NCBI GenBank assembly: GCA_030830185.1
Contig: JAURNN010000029.1
Location: forward strand, 1-16,746
From: Bacillota bacterium
Lineage (GTDB): Bacteria > Bacillota_I > Bacilli_A > Acholeplasmatales > Acholeplasmataceae
DNA: 16,746 nt
Direction: 5' to 3'
Shown here in pieces: positions 7,793 through 14,521 of the stretch. The position numbers and the translations under genes are program-made. The notes under the pieces are model-generated. The model had not been told where the DNA came from. It did not search any database and saw nothing but the letters and a program-made list of their open reading frames with translations. Position 1 is the first letter of the stretch. Every line of letters begins with the position of its first letter.

Positions 7793-7822
7793 ATTATAAA
7801 GCAAACGATATCGATTTAGCAA
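7793..7822 (-). promoter_or_regulatory. hflX promoter inside the apparent 5' end of its open frame
   Basis: TTGCTA (7822-7817), an 18-bp spacer containing the palindrome CGATATCG (7806-7813), then TATAAT (7798-7793). Six bases further on lies ATG 7786. This is the only promoter seen here without a TGn extension. The palindrome might be an operator, but it is short and seen only once. Confidence 0.6.
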
Positions 7823-7857
7823 GTAAAGAAATGAACCCTATTAAAAACACATAATTA

Positions 7858-7886
7858 TGCTATAATAAAGGTGTTATTTAAAGGAG
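7858..7886 (+). promoter_or_regulatory. cdaA promoter and ribosome binding site
   Basis: TGCTATAAT (7858-7866) is a perfect extended -10 with no clear -35. The start site is expected near 7873, giving a leader of about 20 nt with AAGGAG (7881-7886) 6 nt from ATG 7893. It probably drives cdaA through the NifU-like gene, since no terminator is seen until 11471. Confidence 0.72.
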
Positions 7887-7892
7887 TATTGC

Positions 7893-8633
7893 ATGCCAGA
7901 AATTACATTTAAACTGATCATCGAATTTTATTTACTATTTATTTTTGCACTTTTTGTTTTTAGATTTGTCACATCATCTAAAAGACTGATTGCAATCACA
8001 ACCGTTTTCGCATTTATCTATCTCTTATCGGTTTTTGTATATATGCTAGAACTCCCTATTTTGATCGTATTTTTTGATTATGTTTTATATTGGATTCCAC
8101 TTGTTTATGTAATCGTCATTGTTCCTGATATGCGTCTCGCGATCGATTTAGCTTGGAAAAAACAAACTAAAAAAGATGATTTTGAAATGGGTAGCGATCA
8201 AACGAAATTACAAATTTATGACGCAGTTGTTCATCTCTCTAATCAAAAAACAGGTGCGCTCATCACCATTGAAAAACATAACACGTTGGATCAATACAGC
8301 GAGCGAGCTGTATTATTACATAGTAAAGTAAGCAAAGAAATACTCATTAATATATTCACACCACTCACACCACTTCACGACGGTGCAGTTATCATTCGTG
8401 GGGATGAAATTGTGTGTGCAGGTGCATATTATGTATTATCTGAAAATGAAAAAGTAGAGTCTACAATGGGATCTAGACATCGTGCCGGATTAGGCATTAG
8501 TGAAGTAACAGATAGTTTAACGATTGTTGTTTCTGAGGAAACAGGAAGCATCTCTATTGCAATTGAAGGTATTTTAGTACGTTTAAGTGAGAAAGAAAAG
8601 CTCATGGACTACTTGAATACATTTATGAAGTGA
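7893..8633 (+). CDS. cdaA: Diadenylate cyclase CdaA (c-di-AMP synthase), membrane-bound
   Basis: CdaA joins two ATP into cyclic di-AMP, the messenger controlling potassium and osmolyte uptake in Firmicutes and Mollicutes. The N-terminus has three membrane segments (about residues 7-26, 32-52 and 55-78). The cytoplasmic DAC domain (about 100-240) contains both hallmark motifs, LHDGAVII (161-168, DGA 163-165) and GSRHRAGLG (193-201, RHR 195-197), so it should be catalytic. The length is 246 aa, slightly shorter than Bacillus CdaA but with the same architecture. In Bacillus it is followed by cdaR and glmM; neither is here. Instead a 53-residue membrane ORF and a PAS/degenerate-GGDEF membrane protein follow in tight spacing. 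An in-frame UGA ends it at family length, supporting UGA as stop. Confidence 0.96.
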   Translation: MPEITFKLIIEFYLLFIFALFVFRFVTSSKRLIAITTVFAFIYLLSVFVYMLELPILIVFFDYVLYWIPLVYVIVIVPDMRLAIDLAWKKQTKKDDFEMGSDQTKLQIYDAVVHLSNQKTGALITIEKHNTLDQYSERAVLLHSKVSKEILINIFTPLTPLHDGAVIIRGDEIVCAGAYYVLSENEKVESTMGSRHRAGLGISEVTDSLTIVVSEETGSISIAIEGILVRLSEKEKLMDYLNTFMK

Positions 8634-8640
8634 GGCACAT

Positions 8641-8802
8641 ATGAAAAGTATAGTGATGATTTTATTTTTACCATTTCGTGTATTGGCCGGAAACCAAGTT
8701 TCTGGAATTTTATTTAATATATTTAAAAAATATCCGTGGCTAAATATTATTTTGTCATTTCTTTTTGCTTTTGTAACGATACTCATAGTTAATAGAGGGT
8801 AA
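8641..8802 (+). CDS. Small membrane protein of 53 residues, unknown function
   Basis: An unbroken ATG-to-TAA frame fills the 170 bp between cdaA and the next gene, starting 7 bp after the cdaA stop and ending 1 bp before the next ATG. The product begins MKSIVMILFLPFRVLAGN and has two hydrophobic stretches (about residues 3-15 and 34-50) separated by a short polar, basic loop (NIFKKYPW), ending NRG. GTGAGG lies just upstream as a modest ribosome binding site. I recognise no family. Exact fitting between two genes, a normal start and hydrophobic composition support a real gene. Its position suggests a small partner or regulator of CdaA or of the following membrane sensor; that is inference only. 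Confidence 0.72.
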   Translation: MKSIVMILFLPFRVLAGNQVSGILFNIFKKYPWLNIILSFLFAFVTILIVNRG

Positions 8803-8803
8803 T

Positions 8804-10384
8804 ATGATTCATCCAATTTTCTTATTTGTTTTTTCCATTCTCATGCTCGTGATGATTATTCTTCAAAGTCTCCAACAAGAAAAAGTATTTGTATTGAGAC
8901 TTGTTTTTGTTTTTGTCTTTGTTTTTGGGAACGCGATGTTGACATATTTAACCTTTAATGAAACCATTGTTTTAGCGTCATTATCCACACTGAACCAACA
9001 ACTATATCTTGCTTATGTTGTTCTCGTATTTCTAATATTATTAGTCCTTATTTTAAGTTTATTTAAGTCATCCACTCTAAAATCGAATCATTATGCACTA
9101 TTTATTAAAGCAATGAAAAATTCTAAATTTAACATGTATTTTATTTTAGATCAAAAAGAACGATTAAAAGATGTTTCGATTGGCTTCTTACATGAATTAG
9201 GATTAGAAAAAGAAGACACTTTAGGAAAAAAACTTTACCAGACACTTTCTAAGACCATACGACTCCAACAACTCAACAACGAAGATGCAACGCCTAAAGA
9301 TTTGCAAAACTTCTTATCGACGTATAAAAAAACAGTCAAACCGAGTCAAACTGATGTCTTAGAAATCATTTTTTTAAACGCATTAGGAGAGCGAACACTC
9401 ATTCGTTTCATTCTTCAACCTGTTTTTGTTTTTTCTAAATTTAGAGGACTCGTTGCGGTAGGAGAAAAGAAGACAAATATCGAAATGATTGCTGTTGAAA
9501 AAGAACTTGAACAAAGTAATTTAGAATTAGAAAGTATCCGTCATAAATTTGTTGCAGTACTCGAATTAACTAAAGAAGGATTGTTCTCGATCGATTTAAA
9601 CAAACAAGAAATTTGGATGAATGAATCCGCGAGTCAGTTGTTTCAATTAGGAAGTGAAACAACACCTTATGAAACATTTTTACATAGACTTGTAAAAGAA
9701 GATCAAGAAAAGAGAGATCAAATCATAAGTAGGTTAAGCTATGAAGCGCCAACATACGAATTCAAATATCGAATTCTTAAAGAAAATCAAACAGTTTGGG
9801 TTGTAGAAAAAGGGAAGTATTTGTTTGATAATCACGAGGAAAAAACGATTATGGGAACGATTCAAGAAGTTCAAGCAAAACACTTCTTAGCATCTAATAT
9901 CGACGTATTAGACGCATTAAAAACATACCACGATATCGAAGTTGATTTACAAAAAAAGAAAAACAATCAACAATTTTATGATATTTTATACATCTCCATG
10001 CATAATTTAAATGAGTTGAATTTAAAGCACGGACGTGATGTTGGCAATATGTTTTTAAGTGAATATATTAAACAGATGAGAAAAACATTTATATCTGAAT
10101 CTGGTGATATTTATAGAATGAGTGGAAGTCGTTTCATTGTATTAATCACTGATCCAAGACGTGTTGATAATCTTGAAAAAGGACTTCAAACAGGGACACA
10201 TTTTATGGATGTTGCTTTACAGTATGGTACCATTAGAGAACAACTACAAGTCAACGCTGTGATGATGGAAAGTACACTTGTGAAACATATCCAAGAAACG
10301 TTAAGATACATGGAACAGCAGTTAATTACTTTACGTGTAGGGATGCAAAAAAAATCAACCATAAGACTCTATGACGAAATCTGA
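8804..10384 (+). CDS. Membrane PAS protein with degenerate GGDEF domain
   Basis: This is a 526-aa protein. Three N-terminal membrane segments (about residues 4-22, 30-50 and 68-88) are followed by a PAS-like region (about 105-222), a short coiled coil (226-248), a second PAS-like domain (about 250-358, with GLFSIDL and VWVVEKG) and a C-terminal GGDEF fold (about 375-515). The GGDEF fold is seen in HNLNELNLKHGRDVGNMFL (400-418) followed by YRMSGSRFIVLI (437-448). The active-site GGDEF is replaced by SGSRF, so diguanylate cyclase activity is very unlikely. The design recalls GdpP, the c-di-AMP phosphodiesterase (TM-PAS-degenerate GGDEF-DHH/DHHA1), but there is no DHH domain. Lying two genes after cdaA, it may sense a ligand and act on CdaA by protein contact; that is inference. 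The next gene overlaps it by 14 bases. Confidence 0.78.
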   Translation: MIHPIFLFVFSILMLVMIILQSLQQEKVFVLRLVFVFVFVFGNAMLTYLTFNETIVLASLSTLNQQLYLAYVVLVFLILLVLILSLFKSSTLKSNHYALFIKAMKNSKFNMYFILDQKERLKDVSIGFLHELGLEKEDTLGKKLYQTLSKTIRLQQLNNEDATPKDLQNFLSTYKKTVKPSQTDVLEIIFLNALGERTLIRFILQPVFVFSKFRGLVAVGEKKTNIEMIAVEKELEQSNLELESIRHKFVAVLELTKEGLFSIDLNKQEIWMNESASQLFQLGSETTPYETFLHRLVKEDQEKRDQIISRLSYEAPTYEFKYRILKENQTVWVVEKGKYLFDNHEEKTIMGTIQEVQAKHFLASNIDVLDALKTYHDIEVDLQKKKNNQQFYDILYISMHNLNELNLKHGRDVGNMFLSEYIKQMRKTFISESGDIYRMSGSRFIVLITDPRRVDNLEKGLQTGTHFMDVALQYGTIREQLQVNAVMMESTLVKHIQETLRYMEQQLITLRVGMQKKSTIRLYDEI

Positions 10385-10910
10385 AATTAGATCATATATG
10401 CTTGAACAAAGATACGCATTGAAAGAAGAAAAGCATCTTGAATATTCATTAAATGCAGTCAAACATATTCAAGCCCACCCTATGTATCAACAAGCACGTG
10501 TTGTTGGGTTGTACCACCCTATTAAAAATGAACTGAATATACTATCTCTTCTTGAAGATCAAAAAACTTTTTTATTACCAGTGGTGAATGAAGATCAGAT
10601 GCATTATCATCTTTTTAAAAACGATGATACACTCATTAAAAGTACACTTCAAATATTAGAACCTAAAGATAATCCCGTGATGGATGATACACTTGAATTA
10701 ATCATTGTTCCTGCACTTGCCGTAAGTAAAGATGGCCACCGAATTGGATATGGAAAAGGATTTTTTGACAAGTTTATTCAAACGCACGCACACATCAAAA
10801 CATTAACAGTTGTTTTAGACTTTCAAGTAATAGAAAAATTACCTGTAGAAAATCACGATCAACGGATTCAAGATGTGATCATATTAAAAGGAGACCAACA
10901 TGATTATTGA
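10371..10910 (+). CDS. 5-formyltetrahydrofolate cyclo-ligase
   Basis: This enzyme uses ATP to convert 5-formyl-THF (folinate) to 5,10-methenyl-THF, returning stored folate to the one-carbon pool. At 179 aa it fits the family. The N-terminal K-x2-R-x6-R pattern is KSEIRSYMLEQR (3-14). The ATP/folate signature VPALAVSKDGHRIGYGKGFF (113-132) is followed by DKF, and the C-terminal motif is LPVENHDQRIQDVI (157-170). The start overlaps the preceding gene by 14 bases and has no visible Shine-Dalgarno, so coupled translation is likely; the N-terminal motif supports this start. The Bacillus counterpart is YqgN. No metabolic link to cdaA is obvious. Confidence 0.93.
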   Translation: MTKSEIRSYMLEQRYALKEEKHLEYSLNAVKHIQAHPMYQQARVVGLYHPIKNELNILSLLEDQKTFLLPVVNEDQMHYHLFKNDDTLIKSTLQILEPKDNPVMDDTLELIIVPALAVSKDGHRIGYGKGFFDKFIQTHAHIKTLTVVLDFQVIEKLPVENHDQRIQDVIILKGDQHDY

Positions 10911-11229
10911 AACAGAACATGGCGAATACACACTTATAAAAAACTATAAAGATGCATTTGATATCATTAAATTTAATGAAAAATATATCGATGATTTATT
11001 TGATAAGTATCAATACATTGTTGGTGATATTTCTGCGAGTATTTTAAGATTAAGAGGGTTTTCAGAAGATGAGAGTAGTCCACAAAGCTTTAAAAAAATA
11101 CCTGATTATTTAAATGAAAGCTGTAATATGAATACAGCGTATTTTATTTTAAAAAGAGGAACAGAAGCGATAGAAGAAGGATTGCTTGAAAAACAAGAGG
11201 ATACACCTTATAATGAAGACAAGGAGTAA
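10900..11229 (+). CDS. yutD: YutD-family protein (DUF1027), function unknown
   Basis: The 109-aa protein matches the YutD pattern in order: a short N-terminal beta region with NYKDAFD, then KYQYIVGDISASILRLRGF (36-54) and the late ESCNMNTAYFILKRG (73-87), with an acidic C-terminal tail. The family occurs across Firmicutes and some Mollicutes; I know of no firm biochemical role. It overlaps the cyclo-ligase by 11 bases, with AAAGGAG placed 7-8 nt before its ATG inside the upstream gene, and is followed after 3 bp by the NifU-C gene. In Bacillus, yutD likewise lies near the NifU-like yutI, so the pairing appears conserved. Confidence 0.85.
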   Translation: MIIETEHGEYTLIKNYKDAFDIIKFNEKYIDDLFDKYQYIVGDISASILRLRGFSEDESSPQSFKKIPDYLNESCNMNTAYFILKRGTEAIEEGLLEKQEDTPYNEDKE

Positions 11230-11232
11230 AAA

Positions 11233-11472
11233 GTGGATCAACAAACAATGGTAACCCAAGTAAATACTTTAATTACAAAAGTTAGACCGTATCTTCAAAG
11301 AGACGGTGGCGATATTGAAATCATCTCTATTGATGATGGCATCGTTTATGTAAAGATGCTCGGTGCATGTGATGGTTGTATGGCAATTGATATTACCCTT
11401 AAACAAGGAATAGAAACCATGTTATTAGAAAACGTTCCAGGAATCATTGGTGTCGTGATGGTAGAAGAATAA
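11233..11472 (+). CDS. NifU-like C-terminal domain protein, Fe-S scaffold/carrier (YutI type)
   Basis: This stand-alone NifU_C (Nfu) domain of 79 aa shows VRPYLQRDGGDIEI (17-30) and the cluster-binding CDGC (Cys46, Cys49) within GACDGCMAIDITLKQGIE. Nfu proteins dimerise to hold a 4Fe-4S cluster across two CxxC pairs and hand it to client enzymes. The start codon is GTG, well supported by AAGGAG (11221-11226) with a 6-nt spacer; an ATG five codons later would also leave an intact domain. It is the last gene of the cdaA run, since a terminator hairpin starts at its stop codon. No N-terminal NifU or A-type domain is present, as in Bacillus YutI. Confidence 0.92.
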   Translation: MDQQTMVTQVNTLITKVRPYLQRDGGDIEIISIDDGIVYVKMLGACDGCMAIDITLKQGIETMLLENVPGIIGVVMVEE

Positions 11473-11503
11473 GGTCATTTTATATACATGATCTTTTTTT
11501 TTT
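11471..11503 (+). terminator. Rho-independent terminator after the NifU-like gene
   Basis: AAGGTCAT (11471-11478) pairs with ATGATCTT (11488-11495), with one G-T wobble and a 9-base loop, followed by a T run to 11503. The stem begins inside the stop codon. The T run abuts the degV extended -10. Confidence 0.8.
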
Positions 11504-11516
11504 GATATAATATAAT
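11483..11516 (+). promoter_or_regulatory. degV promoter fused to the upstream terminator
   Basis: TGATATAAT (11503-11511) is an extended -10, with a second TATAAT overlapping at 11511-11516. A possible -35 TATACA (11483-11488) lies 17 bp upstream inside the terminator hairpin. The leader would be about 15-21 nt, and an AAAGGAG stands before ATG 11539. Confidence 0.68.
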
Positions 11517-11538
11517 AAATTATTTAAAGGAGAATTAC

Positions 11539-12387
11539 ATGGCAAAAATTGGACTTATCGTAGATTCAACGTTTACCATCAGCGAAGAACTTGCAAAAAA
11601 GCATGACATTTCTATTATTCCCCTAACCGTATTTGTTGATGGACAACCACATTTAGATGGAACAATTACTATCAAACAACTCGAACAAGCATTTTTAGAA
11701 GACAAAGATTTTAAGACAAGTCAACCTACTCCAGAAAGTTATGTGAAAGCATACGAAGAACAACTTAAAAAGTACGATGAATTACTCGTATTAACACTTG
11801 CAAAAAATTTGAGTGGAACATTTAACTCAGCAACACTCGCAAGAGAAACATTAGACCAACCAGAACGTGTCACCATTGTTGATACAGAATCAACAGGTGC
11901 GGGCGGACTTTATTTTGTTGAAGCTGTTTTAGCAAAACTTAAAAAAGAAGTTGCAATGTCTGAACTCGTTGCGTTATGTGAAGACATTAAAACAAGAGGC
12001 TTTTTCTTCATCACTGTTGATGATTTAAAGTATTTAATCAAAGGTGGTAGAATTACAAAAACCAAAGCATTCATCGGTAACTTGTTAAAGAAAAAACCAG
12101 TATTGAAATTTAAAAATGGAAAATTAGAACTTGATCAAACCGTACGTAGTTTCATCGGTGTTAAAGACTACATATTTGAACAATCTAAAGGATTGATTGA
12201 AACAACTAAAAAGAAATTAACAGTTTATATCAACTACGTTAATGACATCGAACGTGCTCAATCGTTAAAAGAAAAACTGTCTGAACTTGGGAATGAAGTT
12301 AAAATCCAAATCGTCGGTCTTGTAAGTCCAGTTGTTTCAGCACACGTCGGACTTGGTGCATTAGGCATCTACTTAGTTACTGAATAA
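11539..12387 (+). CDS. DegV-family fatty-acid-binding protein (FakB-like)
   Basis: DegV proteins bind a fatty acid and, as FakB, present it to the kinase FakA for phosphorylation, feeding exogenous fatty acids into phospholipids. The 282-aa sequence has the canonical order: IVDSTFTISEELAKKHDISI (7-26) with IPLTVFVDG, TSQPTPESY (60-68), LAKNLSGTFNSA (87-98), VDTESTGAGG (114-123), and DLKYLIKGGRITK (about 167-179). Ser92 in LSGT lies where the fatty-acid carboxylate is held. It has its own promoter and terminator and is not next to fakA. Mollicutes often carry several DegV paralogues with different fatty-acid preferences; which one this is cannot be told here. Confidence 0.93.
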   Translation: MAKIGLIVDSTFTISEELAKKHDISIIPLTVFVDGQPHLDGTITIKQLEQAFLEDKDFKTSQPTPESYVKAYEEQLKKYDELLVLTLAKNLSGTFNSATLARETLDQPERVTIVDTESTGAGGLYFVEAVLAKLKKEVAMSELVALCEDIKTRGFFFITVDDLKYLIKGGRITKTKAFIGNLLKKKPVLKFKNGKLELDQTVRSFIGVKDYIFEQSKGLIETTKKKLTVYINYVNDIERAQSLKEKLSELGNEVKIQIVGLVSPVVSAHVGLGALGIYLVTE

Positions 12388-12393
12388 CACATT

Positions 12394-12421
12394 AAAGGAT
12401 ACCACTTGGTATCCTTTTTTT
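12394..12421 (+). terminator. Rho-independent terminator after degV
   Basis: The perfect 10-bp stem AAAGGATACC (12394-12403) pairs with GGTATCCTTT (12408-12417) around an ACTT loop, followed by a T run to 12421. It is directly followed by the extended -10 of the next gene. Confidence 0.92.
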
Positions 12422-12422
12422 A

Positions 12423-12440
12423 TGATATAATAAATTGAGG
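12423..12440 (+). promoter_or_regulatory. Promoter and ribosome binding site for the S1-pgi-tsa run
   Basis: TGATATAAT (12423-12431) is a perfect extended -10 with no -35. The start site is expected near 12437-12438, on GAGG (12437-12440), 6 nt before ATG 12447. The leader is about 9 nt. The in-frame TTG at 12435 would precede the transcript start. Confidence 0.7.
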
Positions 12441-12446
12441 TTTTCT

Positions 12447-12794
12447 ATGGAAACAGGGCAAGTAATCAGGTGTAAAGTATCAGGTATTCAGTCTTATGGA
12501 GCGTTCGTAGAATGTGGGGAGATTAAAGGATTGATTCACATCTCTGAACTCTCTGATTTTTATGTCGCAAATATAGAGTCGATGTTACACGTTGGGGATG
12601 ATATTGATTGTTATGTTTTAGAAGTAGATACCAATAAACTAAAACTCAGTTTAAAAAAGATTTATTACATCCCTCATCACGTATTAAGACATATCAAAAT
12701 TACAACCGGATTTTTAACACTTGAACGCGTCTTACCTCACTTCATAGAAAAAGCTAAAAAACACATCAAAGGAGAGTCACATGATTCACATTAA
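12447..12794 (+). CDS. S1-domain RNA-binding protein (YugI/CvfD-like)
   Basis: A 115-aa protein. The single S1 domain (about residues 3-72) shows the typical GQVIRCKVSGIQSYGAFVEC (4-23), then KGLIHISELSD and VGDDIDCYVLEVD ending LKLSLK; a basic tail of about 45 residues follows. This matches the small S1 proteins YugI (general stress protein 13) and CvfD, which associate with ribosomes and affect translation of particular mRNAs. ATG 12447 is preferred over an in-frame TTG at 12435 because GAGG sits 6 nt before the ATG and the promoter puts the transcript start downstream of the TTG. pgi follows with a 14-base overlap; yugI and pgi (yugL) are also near neighbours in Bacillus. Confidence 0.85.
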   Translation: METGQVIRCKVSGIQSYGAFVECGEIKGLIHISELSDFYVANIESMLHVGDDIDCYVLEVDTNKLKLSLKKIYYIPHHVLRHIKITTGFLTLERVLPHFIEKAKKHIKGESHDSH

Positions 12795-14058
12795 CACAAA
12801 GTATGTCACACCATTTCTAAAGGGTGATATGAATGATTACCAGTCAAGAGTCAATGAAATTCATCACATGATTCATGAAAAAACAGGAAAGGGTTCTGAT
12901 TTTTTAGGTTGGGTAGAACTCCCTAACACCATTTCAGAACAGTTACCTAGAATTCAAAGTGTTGCTGACAGGTTAAAACAATATGATGTTTTAGTTGTGA
13001 TTGGTATCGGGGGATCTTATTTAGGGACAAAAGCAGGATTAAAATTTTTAGAAACACCTTTTAAACATATTAAACCAGAAATTATTTTTGCTGGACACAA
13101 TATGTCAAGTAATTATATGGTTGAGTTGTTAGAATATATTAAAGATAAAAGTGTTGCAGTCAATGTGATTTCAAAATCAGGAACAACAACAGAACCAGCT
13201 ATTGCATTTCGTTTAATCATGGATCAACTTAAAGCAAGATACTCAAAAGTAGAACTTCAGTCACGTATCGTTGCCACCACAGACCAAGCGCGTGGCGCAC
13301 TATTTCAATTATCTAAAGCTGAAGGATATGATCAATTTGTCATACCCGATGATGTTGGTGGAAGATACAGTGTCTTATCTCCAGTAGGATTATTACCACT
13401 TGCTGTTGCAGGTTATGATATTCAGGAGATGATTTCAGGTGCTAAAAAAGCATATGAAGATGCATCTAACCCAGATTTAACAAAAAACGTAAGTTACCAA
13501 TATGCAGTCTTACGCTACATGCTTTATACACAAGGTAAGAAAATAGAAATGCTTGCAAGTTACGAACCAAACATGCAATATGTCAACGAATGGTGGAAAC
13601 AATTATTTGGTGAATCTGAAGGTAAAGAAAATAAAGGACTTTTTATTTCTAGTGCTCTTTTCTCTACAGATTTACACTCATTAGGTCAATATATACAAGA
13701 AGGTGAAAGACATTTATTTGAAACCGTTATTCATATTGATCAACCTAAAAAAGACATTGTGATTCAAGCACAAGATCAAGATTTAGACGGTTTAAACTAT
13801 CTTGCTGGAGAAACACTTTCTTATGTGAATACAAAAGCAGAAGAAGGCACATTACTAGCCCACCAAGAAGGAAATGTTCCTAACATCGTTTTACATTTAG
13901 AAAATGTCAGTGAAGCGTCTTTTGGCTACATGATGTATTTCTTTGAAATTGCATGTGCAATGTCAGCGTATTTAATTGAGATTAATCCATTTGATCAACC
14001 AGGTGTTGAATCGTATAAAAAACATATGTTTCAATTATTAGGTAAACCAGGCTATTGA
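12781..14058 (+). CDS. pgi: Glucose-6-phosphate isomerase
   Basis: This enzyme interconverts glucose 6-phosphate and fructose 6-phosphate in cytosolic glycolysis. The 425-aa size is that of the short Firmicute/Mollicute form rather than the ~550-aa enterobacterial one. Visible motifs are GIGGSYLGTKA (75-85), SKSGTTTEPA (131-140, sugar-phosphate loop), GGRYSVLSPVGLLPLA (193-208), ESEGKENKGLF (278-288, catalytic Glu), STDLHSLGQ (295-303, His for ring opening) and QPGVESYKKHMF (406-417, catalytic Lys). The start is inside the S1 gene (14-base overlap) and has AAAGGAG about 7 nt upstream. It is followed 4 bp later by tsaE. Confidence 0.96.
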   Translation: MIHINTKYVTPFLKGDMNDYQSRVNEIHHMIHEKTGKGSDFLGWVELPNTISEQLPRIQSVADRLKQYDVLVVIGIGGSYLGTKAGLKFLETPFKHIKPEIIFAGHNMSSNYMVELLEYIKDKSVAVNVISKSGTTTEPAIAFRLIMDQLKARYSKVELQSRIVATTDQARGALFQLSKAEGYDQFVIPDDVGGRYSVLSPVGLLPLAVAGYDIQEMISGAKKAYEDASNPDLTKNVSYQYAVLRYMLYTQGKKIEMLASYEPNMQYVNEWWKQLFGESEGKENKGLFISSALFSTDLHSLGQYIQEGERHLFETVIHIDQPKKDIVIQAQDQDLDGLNYLAGETLSYVNTKAEEGTLLAHQEGNVPNIVLHLENVSEASFGYMMYFFEIACAMSAYLIEINPFDQPGVESYKKHMFQLLGKPGY

Positions 14059-14062
14059 CCTT

Positions 14063-14521
14063 ATGTCAATACACGTGACCTCGAATCAACAAGAAACTGA
14101 ACTTCTAGGCTATCAATTAGCTTCTCTTTTAAACTATCAAGATTACCCTATCGTGATATTAGATGGTCCACTTGCAGCAGGAAAAACAACATTTACTAAA
14201 GGAATTGCTAAAGCATTAGACATTACTAAAATGATCAATAGTCCTAGTTATACACTTATGAAATCATATCAGTCAGAAGATAAAACTAAACAACTTTACC
14301 ATTTAGATTTATATAGAATGAATAAAAATAATCAAGATTATGATTTAGAGGAATATATCAATGCAGAGGCATTTACCGTTATTGAGTGGCCTTTTCAAGT
14401 TCCTCAGTTATTACCAGAACATTATGTAAAAGTAACACTTAAGGTGACTTCAGAATTGATAAGAGAGATAGAAATTACTTGTCATGCGCCATATTGTGTG
14501 AACTTGGAGCAAAAACGATGA
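14063..14521 (+). CDS. tsaE: tRNA t6A biosynthesis ATPase TsaE
   Basis: TsaE is the ATPase that works with TsaB-TsaD to reset the complex making N6-threonylcarbamoyl-adenosine at position 37 of ANN-decoding tRNAs. At 152 aa it has the usual size. Motifs: Walker A GPLAAGKT (35-42), with Ala where most members have Gly-Ala (GxLGAGKT); SPSYTLMKSY (60-69); LYHLDLYRM (78-86); and the conserved Trp in VIEWPF (106-111). The ATG comes 4 bp after the pgi stop with no clear Shine-Dalgarno, so coupling to pgi is likely. Its stop overlaps the tsaB start as ATGA. Confidence 0.93.
   Translation: MSIHVTSNQQETELLGYQLASLLNYQDYPIVILDGPLAAGKTTFTKGIAKALDITKMINSPSYTLMKSYQSEDKTKQLYHLDLYRMNKNNQDYDLEEYINAEAFTVIEWPFQVPQLLPEHYVKVTLKVTSELIREIEITCHAPYCVNLEQKR

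Noticed and set aside
8631..8633. UGA read as tryptophan (genetic code 4)
   Set aside because: Reading through this and other UGA stops adds unrelated tails, and tryptophans in the conserved proteins are UGG, so code 11 fits better.
8583..8816. Minus-strand open frame of 77 codons opposite the small membrane gene
   Set aside because: It overlaps three plus-strand genes, has no ribosome binding site or promoter, and the plus-strand 53-codon frame fits its neighbours exactly.
12435..12446. TTG start for the S1 gene
   Set aside because: It overlaps the GAGG that serves ATG 12447 and lies before the expected transcript start.
14479..14517. Upstream ATG start for tsaB
   Set aside because: It would add 13 residues foreign to TsaB, while ATG 14518 has GGAG at 8 nt and an ATGA overlap with tsaE.
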